Source: Lumbricus rubellus
Taxonomy: Eukaryota > Annelida > Clitellata > Crassiclitellata > Lumbricidae
Direction: 5' to 3'
Length of the DNA: 64,000 nucleotides
NCBI GenBank assembly: GCA_945859605.1
Contig: OX243815.1
Location: 34,342,785-34,406,784 of the forward strand
Every line of letters starts with the position of its first letter. The stretch's first letter is position 1. Positions 10,028 to 21,269 of this stretch are shown here, piece after piece. The notes under the pieces are model-generated. The model was given only the letters and a program-made list of their open reading frames with translations, ran no database searches and had not been told where the DNA came from. The position numbers were made by a program, and so were the translations under genes.

Positions 10028-12642
10028 CTAAATATGCTTCAGTTTCTGAATTTTTCGTCTTTTCTTTGTGGAAATTGCTTTAGATACAGACAAATTATGA
10101 TCAAGAAACTGCGGTAGTTCGTAGTGCAACCTGGTAGTAATATACACAGTTAAAATTTTATCATGAACTGAGGGGCAAAGAGAACTTTTCAGATGCAGTT
10201 GACAAGAGGTAACAATGTCCTGTTTTATATTTTGCAGCACATGAGGTAAGTGAACATGCCTTGTGAGACTCATCATGAACTGTGATTCCACATCACACAA
10301 ATATTGAAGCAGCTCTGGCTTTGGAATCCTAAGCTTGCCAAAATCACCAGGATAAAGTGCTTTAAAACGAACGAAATACAATGTTGGATTCGTAGGAAGC
10401 GCATTGTTATCGCACAATGAGTCTAGACAGGTGTCACATGGATGCACCATGTGAACCCTTTTTGCAACATACCCACCAATATATGCCATGGCATTAAGAG
10501 TGGGCAAATCATAAACCTGAGTAGTTGCAAATAAATTAGAAGTTGAAGAACAACAAGCAATAACTGGTTCAGTTGTTGGCACGAAATCTCCAACTTCTTT
10601 CACAGGGGAGTTTGCTAATTTTTGAAGACAAAGTAAAATTTCATCATCATTACTCTCACAGTTTCCATTAGCATAACTTGACAAGAGATTATTTGCTATA
10701 CCCTGGCGCATTGCACTGCGAAATTTACCCGCTGATGGATTATCACTAAATCCACCTTTCTGCCGAATGGATGCAAAGTAGCTTTCAAGGCAGTCCTGAT
10801 TTAATCTACGAGGCATCATGAATTTCAAGTCTGGTTTGACTGCTTCCCATAAATGCAGCAGAGCGGAGAGAGATAGTCTCCAGCCATCTACGCAATAAAT
10901 TTTTTTTTTCGATCCAATAAATTTCCACTCAGAAAACCAAGTTATGCAGTCTTGCCAAAATTTTACATGGAAAGAAGTGGCTGTCAGTGGTCGTCGAGTA
11001 ATTTTTACATCCTTGAAATTTACACCATTGCAGGAATCAAATAATTTTTCCATGCGTTCCAAAAGTTCAGCTGTAATAATAGCATCATTAGGCAGCAAGT
11101 CACCTGGAAGAGAAGAGTAAAGGCTTATTCCTGCTGCAACAGTGTGGCTGAAGACTTGAGCAGCCAGCTTAACTCGCATTTCTTTAAAGCCCCCCAATTT
11201 TATGTGCTGACGTTTCAGCTTGGGCGCAAGACGAACTTTCTGTTTACTATCTCTGTAGTAAAATTGTGAGACATGATTCCAATGTGCCACCTTGCCATTG
11301 ATTTCAATAGGATAGCGCTTGAAGTTGTTTCTGATGCTCTTTAGGAGATGAGGAGGATCATACATAAACATGATTCGATCTCCATTAACTTCAATGAAAG
11401 GCTTTTCAACTGTCACATTAAAATTAGCAAACATTCCTCGGTTATTTGCTCCCTGATCACAAATAACAACTTTTACATGAAGATTAATGGCCTGCAATTT
11501 AACAATGCATTGCAACACAAGATTGCAAATCCTATCACTGGAGCTTGGCCCTGCTGAAATGAAATAACACAGTGGTTGTTTCCAATGAGACACTAAACCT
11601 CTGACCATGAAAACCAATGCTTCAGTACCAGGTTTAGGGGACCGATGTACACCATCATCATCAAAGCCATCAACCAAATCCCTTCTCTGATCATACTCTA
11701 GTGCTCTTTTGATCGCCATTTCATCTACACATAACACACAATACCTGTCTGTCTTTGACTTGTGTTGAAACTTCATATTCAATGCCCTAATAACACTCTC
11801 AGAAAACCCAGGTTCAATGTTCATTCCTTGAAGCCATAACCGTAATGACCGTTCTTTAGGCAAATTAAAGTACTGAGACAGAAATCTGTAGGCAGCAGGT
11901 GACCTGTGATGGATGGATAGGGCCAGTAGCCTGTCCCCATCCATCCAGCGTCTGCCTCTTGCCTTCTTACCAGAACACTTTAGCTGGCACTGAAAAAACT
12001 GCAATGCAGGTCCACTTATGTACTTAGATGCAGCCTCAATGATTTGATTTATTGACATGGAATTGTCTGTCTTCTTTGCGCGTAGTTTTCTGACCTGTTT
12101 AATGTAGTATGAGAGGCGGCGATGAGTTCGTCTGTACTGTAAATCATGCTTCCCAAACGCAGAAGATGGTAGCTCTGAAGCAGAAGACGGTGGATTTGAA
12201 GCAGATGATGGCCGACGTAAAGTAGAAGACGGTGGATTTGAAGCAGATGATGGCCGACGTAAAGTAGAAGGCGGTGGATTTGAAGCAGATGATGGCCGAC
12301 GTAAAGTAGAAGACGGTGGATTTGAAGCAGATGATGGACGACGTAAAGTAGAAGGCGGTGGATTTGAAGCAGATGATGGCCGACGTAAAGTAGATGATGG
12401 TAGATCTGGAGCAGATGATGGTAGATCTGGAGCAGAAGACGGTAGATTTGAAGCACATGATGATGGTAGATCTGGAGCAGATGATGATGGTAGATCTGGA
12501 GCAGATGATGATGGTAGATTTGGAGCAGACGATGGCAGCAGTTCAGGTTTCAGAGTAGTTGAACTTTTTGCGTACAAATGTTCGTCGAGTATTTTCGTTA
12601 CAATCAGTGTATTCTCTATACCTCCCTCGCCTCCCTCTGTAC
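10028..12642 (-). CDS. Transposase gene exon 3: linker and catalytic domain
   Basis: Acceptor ATTGTAG|GTACAG at 12643/12642. The frame also runs upstream to an ATG at 12661, but in-phase splicing makes the exon boundary the better start. It contains the Ser/Pro repeat linker (12545-12160), the helical region (NQIIEAASKYISGPALQFFQ), RNase H-like parts and the C-terminal conserved YIGGYVAKRV block. The stop TAG is at 10030-10028. Confidence 0.9.
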
Positions 12643-14352
12643 CTACAATTATAAGAAGCATGTTTCATATAGCTACTTTAATGTTTCACATAATTATATG
12701 CAAATTTATATGGAAAATTATATATGCAGCTTTATCCTGTATGCTAATATAAGTACAAAGTACTTAGCCTATAAGTTCAGTAGCAATATCCATATGTTCA
12801 AAATGCAACAATATGGGGGGCATTGGATCAGCGTTCTCGTCGCGCTTTGCATATTGTTGATGACGATGCTGTGCACTGGCTTAGCACTGGCTTAGCGCAA
12901 ACTAAATAAATAAATAACAATATCTTTATTCACTCCACAGTAAGATTATGTGATAGATGACAACAAGTTTACCAGTTTACCTAACTGTGTGACAAATTGC
13001 AAAACGCCCGTCTGTTGTACTGTTCATTCGCCCTACCTGGACCAGCTAGTGGAAGGCTCGTTCATCTTAATGGAGCAATGGGTATCAAACCCACCGTGAG
13101 AATTGCTGAGGGGTTGGGGGTTTCAACCCCCAGTGTTTCTTAGAGCCCCATAGTAAAATCTGTTTTCACACACAAATTCCAAGCGAATAATGGTCCAACC
13201 CCTCCCAGTTATTTTTCCGCAATTCTTACACTGTCAAACCCACATCCTTCTGATCTGTTGACTCACAAAATTGTAAACAGGTCATATAAAATTGTATTTT
13301 TCCACAGTTATTTTTCCACAATTCTTACAGGTCATATAAAATTGTATTTTTACCTGGTGCTGAAATATCTGTACGTGGCTTGCGAGGTAGAACTGGCTTT
13401 CGAGGCAGAGGTAGCTTGCGACCCGACTGAAGTATCTTGGGTGGATTTGGCACATTGAACAGTGTTGGCACTGCATTCCACACCAAACTGTCTTGCCTTT
13501 GGCTGTTCATGAACTGACCCTCTTCAAAGTGGTCGGCGCATAGTCCACAGCTTACAGATAAGTATGTTGCCGATCGTTTCATTAGATCCTGACGTCGGCT
13601 TAACTGTACCCATCGCCTGCATCTGACAAATAATAATAATAATAATATGTAGAGATTTAAGTGCCATGGGTTCGTAAGCAATCGATTAAAAAAACCGTAG
13701 CAACGATGCAGAAGCACTTGGTGCAGGGAAAAAATCAGTCAAGAAGGGCCTGTGTAAAAGATGTTTCATATTCGAGGTGCTGATGAGGTGAAGGATCTAG
13801 ATGCAGTTGTGGTGTGACAACGATGATCGACATACTAGTGTTCGTTTTTCCAGATGATCGCATGTTTTTTTGTGGGCTCATAATTCTGAAGGAGATCGGA
13901 GAGGTAAGGATGGCGATTTTGTATGTAATCCTTTCTTTGACAACCTGTAGCCAAAGTGCAGGGATTTCAGAAGTGGTTTGCTACTAGGATGATATGAAGC
14001 ATTGCAGACGACCCGACAAACACATGCAGCAACGCAAATTGTTATTTCTGAATTATTTATCACTTACTTTATTTCATTACTTAGAGAAGTTAATGAAACA
14101 CAAAACAGATGACTAACTTTTTGAATTAATGTCAGATGCGATTAACCGAATGTATACATAGATCCACAGCTGAATTCGTTCGCAATGTCTACCGCGTGTT
14201 TATGCAATTTACGTTACTTAATTTAAAGCAACATAAAGCAATAACTAAAAATATAGCATCGTTTACCTTTCTTCGTTCTTCGGAAATCGAAAGAAAGATA
14301 ATTCGGGGTTTTTCTTCCTCGATTTTTTGCAATTAATCGCTGAACACCACAT
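10028..14352 (-). CDS. THAP9/P-element-type transposase gene, three coding exons, intact
   Basis: Exons 14352-14267, 13622-13354 and 12642-10028 join to 2970 nt, 989 residues plus TAG, with no internal stop. Junction phases match: exon 1 ends AG, exon 2 starts A; exon 2 ends G, exon 3 starts GT. Residues 1-80 form a THAP zinc finger: CSAINC (C-x4-C), FRFP, tryptophan in RRWVQL, C-x2-H in CADHF and the closing AVPTLF. A Ser/Pro linker of 14-residue repeats follows, then the P-type catalytic region. Candidate catalytic residues are D425 (CVDEMAIK), D514 (VICDQGANN) and E738 (NQDCLESYF). YDPPHLLKSIRNN fits the conserved segment around the GTP-binding insertion. Human THAP9 is 903 residues. THAP domains bind the element DNA and the RNase H fold cuts and joins it. 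I found no terminal inverted repeats, so whether it is a live element or a domesticated gene is open. Confidence 0.9.
12160..12545 (-). repeat. In-frame coding minisatellite, 42-bp and ~27-30-bp units
   Basis: Five units of 42 bp encode SSTLRRPSSASNPP variants, and shorter units encode SSAPDLP variants. All copies keep the frame, so length changes alter the linker between the THAP finger and the catalytic domain without breaking the protein. Confidence 0.9.
12643..13353 (-). other. Intron 2 of the transposase gene
   Basis: 711 bp with GT and AG ends. Holds a hAT-type MITE (13096-13236) and, next to the donor, a duplicated block: AGGTCATATAAAATTGTATT occurs at about 13277 and 13329, separated by a MITE-like tail. 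No coding signal. Confidence 0.75.
13096..13236. mobile_element. hAT-type MITE in intron 2
   Basis: Inverted ends CACCGTGAGAATTG and CAATTCTTACACTG, flanked by TCAAACCC-type duplications (one base uncertain at the left end). Same family as 2115-2259. Boundaries are good to a base or two. Confidence 0.7.
13354..13622 (-). CDS. Transposase gene exon 2: second half of the THAP finger
   Basis: Acceptor TTTGTCAG|ATGC (13623/13622) and donor CCAG|GTAAAAA (13354/13353). It encodes CRRWVQLSRR, CADHFEEGQF and WNAVPTLFNVPNPP, the rest of the C2CH module and its AVPxIF-type ending, then a basic proline-rich tail (LPLPRKPVLPRKPR). Confidence 0.88.
13623..14266 (-). other. Intron 1 of the transposase gene
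   Basis: 644 bp, GT...AG. Includes an AAT microsatellite just upstream of the exon 2 acceptor (13631-13647). A 61-codon frame at 14063-13878 shows no THAP features and is not called. Confidence 0.75.
14267..14352 (-). CDS. Transposase gene exon 1: first half of the THAP finger
   Basis: ATG at 14352 followed by WCSAINCKKSRKK and SFFRFPKNEE, ending at donor AG|GTAAAC (14267/14266). It supplies the first cysteine pair and the proline of the THAP fold. It is too short to be called by length alone; support comes from the donor, the phase and the continuation into exon 2. Confidence 0.85.
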
Positions 14353-14635
14353 TTCGACCGCCAAGTTTGTTTTACCGTCAGAAGCTTTTACGCCTTTTTC
14401 GCAAAGTGGCGCTACGCTCGCTCACTAAAACCAAAGAACTCATATACAAAACGGATATACATGCTTTTTATTTAAGTCACCTATCCTCCTTGAGCGACAG
14501 CCAAAGATTTTTTGGCGCCAGCTGCGCCATGCTTTGATTTGTTCCATAGAGATGTATCATATAATAAACATATCACTAAACTCATCGACGACTAAACTAG
14601 AGAGAGTATCACGCCTACATATTGAAATCGCTGTC

Positions 14636-14668
<33 letters not shown>

Positions 14669-14677
14669 TATATAATA

Positions 14678-14953
14678 TCTATATATATAAAAATGTAACC
14701 GCGTTTGGCACGGCTTCAAAGATCTCCGAACTTTCTTCATTGATTGCTTTCGAAACTTCACCAAAACGTTTAGTTCCAACACGGCCAGGTTTGCAGAATG
14801 CTTTTTGGGAAAAAGCGCAATGTTTTTTAAAAAAAAGCAACTTTGCAAATTCTACCGTTTTCAACACATAACCTACGCGCGTCAATAAGCATTGCATACC
14901 AATTCGGGCAGGTTTGTTCCGTAAATTTTTTTACGGGAGGGGGAGGGGGAGGG

Positions 14954-15016
<63 letters not shown>

Positions 15017-15175
15017 GGGGGAGGGGGAGGGGGAGGGGGAGGGGGAGGGGGAGGGGGAGGGGGAGGGGGAGGGGGAGGGGGAGGGGGAGGGGCAGGGGGA
15101 GGGGGAGGGGGAGGGGGAGGGGGAGGGGGAGGGGGGGGGGGAGGGGGGGGGGGGGGGGGAGGGGGAGGGGGGGGG

Positions 15176-15220
<45 letters not shown>

Positions 15221-15347
15221 GGGGGAGGGGGAGGGGGAGGGGGAGGGGGAGGGGAGGCGGAGGCGGAGAGGGAGGGGAGGGGAGGGGAGGGGAGGGGGAG
15301 GGGAAAGCTCTTTTCAGCCACAGCAACGCGTGGCCGGGTTCAGCTAG
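14678..15347 (+). mobile_element. Non-autonomous Helitron with a G-rich array, copy 1
   Basis: The 5' end TCTATATATATAAAAATG (14678), the 3' subterminal GCAACGCGTGGCCGGGTTCA and the terminal CTAG (15344-15347) followed by T fit Helitron ends. It has no target duplication and no Rep/helicase frame. It shares sequence with 21668-22248 (GGATCTCCGAA, ACCAAAACGTT) and its 3' end with 40505-40965. Confidence 0.85.
14935..15300 (+). repeat. Poly-G / (GGGGGA)n array
   Basis: About 365 bases almost entirely G, including an uninterrupted G-run of roughly 55 near 14959 and many GGGGGA units. The poly-Gly, poly-Pro and Gly-Arg frames over it are artefacts of composition. Strong G-quadruplex potential; the exact length may be unreliable in the assembly. 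Confidence 0.9.
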
Positions 15348-15364
15348 TATATATATATATATAT

Positions 15365-15620
15365 ATATCGTAAATCTCAATGGGCAAAGCCAAGGATTAC
15401 TTAGAGCAAATCCCAGGCTTCTCTGCGGAAAATCGCAGGATTCCTAGAGGCAAATCATAGCAAAGTTCCCAGCAATGATGCAAAATTACTTAAAACCAGC
15501 TTAGGGTTTTTGAGTTGAGTGACATACTTAACTGTATTTAGCGGCCACTGATATCAGATTTCTTGAAAATTGCTTTTAAAGTTGACGAATTTAACATGGG
15601 TTTACATAATTATGAACAAT
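15365..15620. repeat. Second copy of the 4197-4500 dispersed repeat
   Basis: AAAACCAGC...GGGTTTTTGAGTTGA, GTATTTAGCGGCCACTGA and AGTTGACGAATTTAACATGG align with 4330-4490. Non-coding. Confidence 0.7.
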
Positions 15621-16195
15621 CGCTCTCTTCCTGTACACTCTACATGTAGCCTACATGGGAGTTTCACTTAGTTTGAAGGCAAGTTAGTCTCAAGCACGAC
15701 GCTGGTTATATCACTGCCATTCACTGCCATGGCCTGAAATAAGCTTAGTAGCCTACTTCTGTACCAATAATAGGCCTAGGCCCTAGAGCATCTGATTCTT
15801 ATTTGACAATCCAAATATTTGAAAGAAATGTGATTTTCGAATAGCAAATAGCGGGTAGATCTATCGGTTTAAAATTCGTCAGACAGGCCTAAGCCTACTT
15901 TCGCGAAATTTGGCAAATCCGCCATCTATGAATAAGACATTTAGCCACTGGCTTTTCAAAGCTAACTGATCCAAAAAGAGACTAAATCACACCAGTCGTT
16001 GGCCATTAGTGCTCTCCAGATTCTAATTGCAAGGAGCGGTTCCGGGAGCAAGATCAAGAGGAAGACCTAGTAGACGGGGAGACAAGAAGAGTCACCCAGG
16101 AAAAACTGATGACAAGCAAATCTCTACATGAACTTAATCCATACACTTTGTAGTAAGTCCTGGTGAAGATACACAGAGATCGGACGACAATTAAT
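15621..16195. other. No gene; weak RTE-like LINE 3' trace
   Basis: At 16035-16090 the plus strand reads GARSRGRPSRRGDK, resembling the RGRGRP box near the C terminus of RTE-like LINEs. The rest is unrecognised. Confidence 0.35.
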
Positions 16196-16198
16196 ATA

Positions 16199-17040
16199 CA
16201 GGGTGGACCAAAAAAGACGCCTACGAGGTTTTTGCCAATTATAGACCAGGCTTGGAATCTGAAAATGACACTGTTAGAAGCAAACCATGTAAAAATTTGC
16301 TAACAGGCGTTTCTATACTAATTTGACCCTACTAAAAACGAAAATCACGGTTAGCAAGCTGGAAGTTTAGGGGTTACATGGGAAAACAAGATGGCGGACA
16401 AAATAGCGGTCAGTTGCTTCACATGGCTAAAAGTAAAGTATTGCATGTGATAGAAACACGATAATGGACTCTGAATTAAGATTTTAGATTTCAAGGATTG
16501 CAATAGAACCAAAAAAACACACTCAGCATTGCAGAGAAAATCAAAATGGCGGACAAAATGGCGGCCAGAAACTTAAACGGCTATAAGTGAAGTTATGTAT
16601 GAGATGGAAACATGATTTCGGAGTCTAAATCAACAGTTTAGAGGTCAAGAAATGCAATGGAACCATGGTCACATATCAGGCACTGCAAGAAAACCAAAAT
16701 GGCGGACAAAATGGCGGCCATAATCTTAAAATGGCTATAAGTGAAGTCATGTATGCAATGGAAAAATGATCTCAGGGTCTAAGTCAACATTTTCGAGGTC
16801 AAGAAATACGAGGGAACCAATGGCACATATTTTGTAGCATGGCGAGAATACAAAATGGCGGCCAGAAGCTTATTATAGCTATAAGTGAAGCCATGAATCT
16901 AATGAAAACATGATTTCAGAGTCTAAATCAACATTTTCAAGGTCAAGGAATGCTATGGAATCGACAATATCACATAGGGCGCACTGCCAATAAACCAAAG
17001 TGGCGGACGAACTGGCGGCCAGAATCTCAAAATGGATAAT
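16199..17040. repeat. Mariner-like end followed by ~152-bp tandem repeat
   Basis: ACAGGGTGGACCAAAAAAGA at 16199 is a mariner-type terminus (compare 36657, 36988 and 39093). It is followed by about five units of ~152 bp, each carrying AAAATGGCGGACAAAATGGC (16390, 16542, 16697, 16850 and 16997, increasingly diverged) and AGTCTAAATCAACATTTTC. A right-hand terminus was not found. Confidence 0.75.
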
Positions 17041-17309
17041 GATCGTTCAAATTATCACAATTCCCTCAGCAAGTCTTAAACCAAGGTAGTCTTCGTCAAA
17101 AGAACACCGTCAAAATTATGATGGAAGATTGGGATGTCATGCAGGGCCCTGTTAGAGCATATCAAGCTGACTGTCTCATGGCTCTGGGAACACTAATGTG
17201 CCTTGAACGTCTCTGAAAACCAGTGGCATTGATGCCCTCTAATAAGTAGGCTAACTTTTCCAGTCTGCATCTCTCTTATAACAGAGACCCAATTATCATT
17301 TATTTATTT

Positions 17310-17600
17310 ATGATATATTTTATGTAGAGCCTCTTCAAGATGGGCCAATCAGAATCGCGCCCGATCCAACCACGGCTAAAATTAATAGGACAGTTTTGAG
17401 ATTCGTAAGGAACGAAGAGGAGTGATCCGTGGGCAATACACGCTGTGAACAGAGGTGGTCTATCCAGGTTATAGAACCAGCTACAGAGAATAAACGGTGC
17501 TATCGAATAGCAGTTTGTGATTGAACCAAAAGCTCAGCTTGGTCCACCAAGTGAAGAGTGGGTCGACGCTGGACACCCGGGGTGGAAAAACAGATATAGG
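17310..17600 (-). pseudogene. L2-like LINE 3' end fragment
   Basis: Tail TTTATGTAGAGCCTCTTCAAG, then minus-strand codons resembling LHLVDQAELLV and HRLFSVAGS, matching SSKQAELLVPRSRT and AFSVVGPATWN in the copy at 47090-47935. Several frame breaks. Confidence 0.65.
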
Positions 17601-18049
17601 CTATGCAGATAATAATTATAATGGGGCTATAATCCCTCAAAGCACCGCCTAACCAACACACATACCCTGAAGGCGATCCGCGGTTTCAATCTTACTTATT
17701 TGAACACTCTCAAATGATCACGATTATCTGGAAACTTCAGGTCTGTTTGGGTTCCTGTCTTTTTGTGTGCTAGAGGCTATAGCTAGGGTTCTCTGCCTTA
17801 GGACCACTTCTAATCATTTTATACATGGCAGATATTACTACTCTTATTTCCAGGCACTCTTTCTCACTGGTCGCTTTTCGCTTTCTTTGTACATATTACC
17901 AAGCTTACTCGCTCCTCCTATTCCCAACTGGGTTTTGCTCTGAAAAATCTCAAAGATCTCATTCACTCTCCTCATTCTACAGCTTCTCTTCGACCTCTTT
18001 GCTCTTTGAACTGCAATGATCCGTATGTCCCGTAATCAAAGACCACTTT
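17601..18049. other. No gene recognised
   Basis: A 64-codon plus frame from 17825 is without recognisable features. It may be decayed LINE sequence, because the next 150 bp clearly are. Confidence 0.35.
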
Positions 18050-18195
18050 GGCCCAAACTAGATAATTTGCAACCATAGCCCTTTCCTTCTGGAATGCCCT
18101 CCCTTCCTCTTTACGTGTTCTTCCTATAGATCCATTTCTATCTCTACTCAAACTACATTTCTTCTCTGGGATACACACTGGAAGTGCTACTGAAT
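18050..18195 (+). pseudogene. L2-like LINE C-terminal scrap
   Basis: The plus strand at about 18075-18165 reads FWNALPSSLRVLPIDPFLSL, the WNxLPxxLR motif near the end of L2/CR1 proteins. Confidence 0.55.
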
Positions 18196-18466
18196 GGTCA
18201 CTGCTATTAGCTTAAAATTACTTCACATTCTATTACATAAGGGCCAAACTTCGGAAAAGTTTCTTTTTCAGTGACCAAGCAAACTTGAAGTTGCATTATA
18301 TCCACTTGGCGCATACATACACAACTCAGTTGGCTGAATTGTCTGATGGCAGACTGCATACAGTCATTAATAGGCCTAATGGTCCTAATCACGTATATCC
18401 CTGTCTTTACTCCCTCCATTTTTAGTAACGGATTGGCTATAACCATCGGGGCGATAACCATCGGAG

Positions 18467-18690
18467 AGTGCCTGGTGTAGTGGGTATGTTCGTTGCCTTG
18501 CAGCCGAAAGGTTGCAGGTTCGAATCCACCTCAAGTCGCCGCATAAGGACCTTGGGCAAGTCTTTCACTCGCAATTGCTCAGCGCTTTGGCGTGAAATTT
18601 CTGATGCAGTGTCCGCGCTGTAGTTGGCAGCGCCTCTGAGTAGAGAGAGCTTGAAGGGGCGCTACAACAAGTGCACATACAAACATCGAG
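18467..18690 (+). mobile_element. tRNA-derived SINE with L2-like tail, copy 1
   Basis: A-box-like TGGTGTAGTGGGT (18474) and B-box GGTTCGAATCC (18517-18527) at tRNA spacing, then a body CTTGGGCAAGTCTTTCACTC and a tail GCAGCGCCTCTGAGTAGAGA...GGGGCGCTACAAC. The tail resembles the 3' end of the L2-like LINEs here, as expected for a SINE that borrows LINE machinery. Second copy at 56855-57066. Confidence 0.85.
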
Positions 18691-19942
18691 CTTGACCACA
18701 TAACTTTTCACTAGGCCTAGCCTACCTATAAGCTAGGCTAAAGATCGTCATAACAGATCGTCATCTGTAGCGTATACTCTGGTTTAGGCATACCTACTGG
18801 TCTGACATATATTTTATCTTTGCGTTATGACAGCCTCCGAAAATATCCTTTACAATATTGAATAGTTGCGTGACTTGTGTCTGTGTCAGCTTAGCCTTAG
18901 CACTTCTAATGACGCTTCGATTGATTGATTACAAAATAACCCACACGCATCATAGCCACTGTAGGTCTACTCGCCCGTGAAAATGTACAAATAATTAATT
19001 CAATTGGACCACCACAACCTCACAAAAAATAAACTTACCAAAATAGTACTGATTTTCGGATAATAACTAATAACTATAACATATTTGAATTGTTTTAAAA
19101 CTCTTTAAATAGAATAGTAATTATAAGATCGACGTTTGTTTACAACCGAGAAAGCGCGTGCTTGCTACTGAATATTCATAAAGTGCGATTCAATTAATGA
19201 CGAAATTATGACGTTTGCTATTGAATATTCAAACAGCGGCGATTTATTAACGTTGAAATGGGACGCTTTCTGCTGAATATTCATAAAGCGGTGATCGATT
19301 GATGCGCCACAGCCAAAAACATAGTTCGCTACTAAATTGCTTCCTAAAAAGATGCAAACTGATCATGAACTGTGTATCTATTTTTGCAACATCTACGAAC
19401 AAATATGTACATGAAAAAGTCAAATGTAGCTTGTCATCAATTTTTCGGAGGTCTTGCAGTGAGGATATTTATAACGCTCGGTCTATAGGAAGAGGTGCTG
19501 GGACAACATGTGTGAATAAACCTGATTATCAACAGAGGAGTTATAGGCTATAGGCTACAGGAGAGACTGGAGAAGAATTGTCAAAAAAATGCGACCAACC
19601 CTTGTGTCGAGGAAGGTTGAAGGCAAGGCAAGGCAATTGAGATTCTAATTGAAAAGTAATTTCAAGAATAGAGAGTCCAAATAGTTTACAACCGATTATA
19701 AAAATCGTCTGTCTTAACGACAGTTGAAGACGCAGGGCACTTCCATTTGATGCGTGTTTCTTCCGAATAACAAGACTATTGCGCCGAATCACTCATAGCA
19801 TCATAATTCATTCATTCATTCATTCTGATGATTTATATAGCGCCTCTTCAAGATACCTACTCAGAGGCGCTCTCTGCGCTAACTATTGGTCAAATAGCGG
19901 ACGAATTAAAATGATCATATTGTTGTAAAAGATTGCTAATTA
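18691..19942. other. No gene; short repeats and an L2 tail scrap
   Basis: Around 19155-19290 GAATATTCATAAAG-type phrases recur three times. An ATTC microsatellite (19808-19827) leads into an L2-like 3' tail in minus orientation (19834-19880). No convincing coding exon. Confidence 0.4.
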
Positions 19943-20932
19943 GGGGAAGTAGGGGCGAGACGGACCCCGTAACGGACTTCTGGTTTTAAGACACCATAAA
20001 CGTGCATCACGGACACAAATTTTTGGTTACTCGTAGCTTATACAGTAATGTAGCTAAGGGCAACACAAATTTAATTGCATCCCTTTTTGATAATAAGATT
20101 TTTTAAATTAAAAAATTTAGTTGTAATGGTCCATCTTGCCCCCACTATGGGGCAAGATGGACCAGTCTAATAAATCCTGCCCCACGCATTATGCTTTCAT
20201 CGTAGCATGTTCTGGCCACATGTAGAATACTATTTTTATACACATATGTTGTCGTCTATAAATTAAAACAGAAAAGAATAACGCATAAGTTACATTTTAG
20301 TATATTTTGAAATTTCATGGGATTTTGGTGGTCCATCTTGCCCCCATGGTGGAACAAGATAGACCACTACAATCATGTATTTCGCGTTAATCGTCATTAT
20401 TATTGTATCCAACAATTATTGTTATAGTAATAATAACATAATAATTAACTAACATGTGAAATCGGATGAAAAAAAGTCGAATCACATGAAAAATTCACAC
20501 AAACGGGGCAAGATGGATCACAAGGTCCGTCTTGCCCCGTCGGTGACTGATCCAACTAGCCCCCATGGGTAAGGTATAAACTTTTCACCAATAAAATATT
20601 AAATCTACTGGGTATCCTGCCAACATTGGATTCGTTAATACAGCAGAAAAGGGTGTTTAACAAAATATATTTTTATCAAAAGCCTGTCACAACGTGCAAT
20701 TGAATACTTAGCAAATAAGTGTTTCCTTAAAATAAGATTGGGCAGGTAGAAAATCAAATTTTCCTCATAAAAAACGAGAAAATGAGGTTTCGGTCATTTA
20801 GTTTGGACAAATCACCTAAGCATCAATAGTATTATAGTAATTAAAGTTCATTCGGAAGGTGGCGACGTCATAGATACCTTATATTGACGGGATCCATCAT
20901 GCCCCAAGGGTCCATCTCGCCCCTACTTCCCC
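19943..20932. mobile_element. TA-flanked non-autonomous DNA element, 990 bp
   Basis: Inverted ends GGGGAAGTAGGGGCGAGACG (19943) and its near inverse ending at 20932, flanked by TA (19941-19942 and 20933-20934). That suggests the Tc1/mariner group. GGGGCAAGATGGACC-type phrases recur in both orientations inside. No transposase frame. Confidence 0.8.
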
Positions 20933-20934
20933 TA

Positions 20935-21269
20935 TGCTGTATAAAACACATAGAAACTGTAATAGGCCTAGTTATGATGTTATCTAAGCAAGAATGATTT
21001 GAATCTTTGAAATAATTGGATTAACTGCTATTGGTTTTGTGATTTCAGTTGAACATTATAAAATTTTATGCCAAACTGCCGCGGAACCCCTGGCCGACGC
21101 CCGCGGAACCCTAGGGTTCCGCGGAACCCCGGTTGCAGCTATATAGTAGGCTACATATAATTGAGATGTACGATAATATATATATACATAAAATATATAC
21201 GCTAGACTGCTAGAGAGAGTATGACGTGTGATTTGATTGGTCGGCACAATAATATATATATATATATAT
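20935..21269. other. Non-coding; hAT end trace and TA-rich DNA
   Basis: CCGCGGAACCCCTGG...GGAACCCCGGTTG (21078-21136) resembles the right end of the hAT at 1409-1907. AT microsatellites follow. Confidence 0.4.

Noticed and set aside
13878..14063. Second THAP-like exon candidate (CVAACVCRVV...HFGYRLSKK)
   Set aside because: Cysteine and histidine spacing does not fit the THAP module, and in-phase splicing of the called exons leaves it in intron 1.
14843..15447. Poly-Gly, poly-Pro and Gly-Arg frames of 150-177 codons
   Set aside because: Translations of the G-rich array in both strands and several frames; composition alone explains them.
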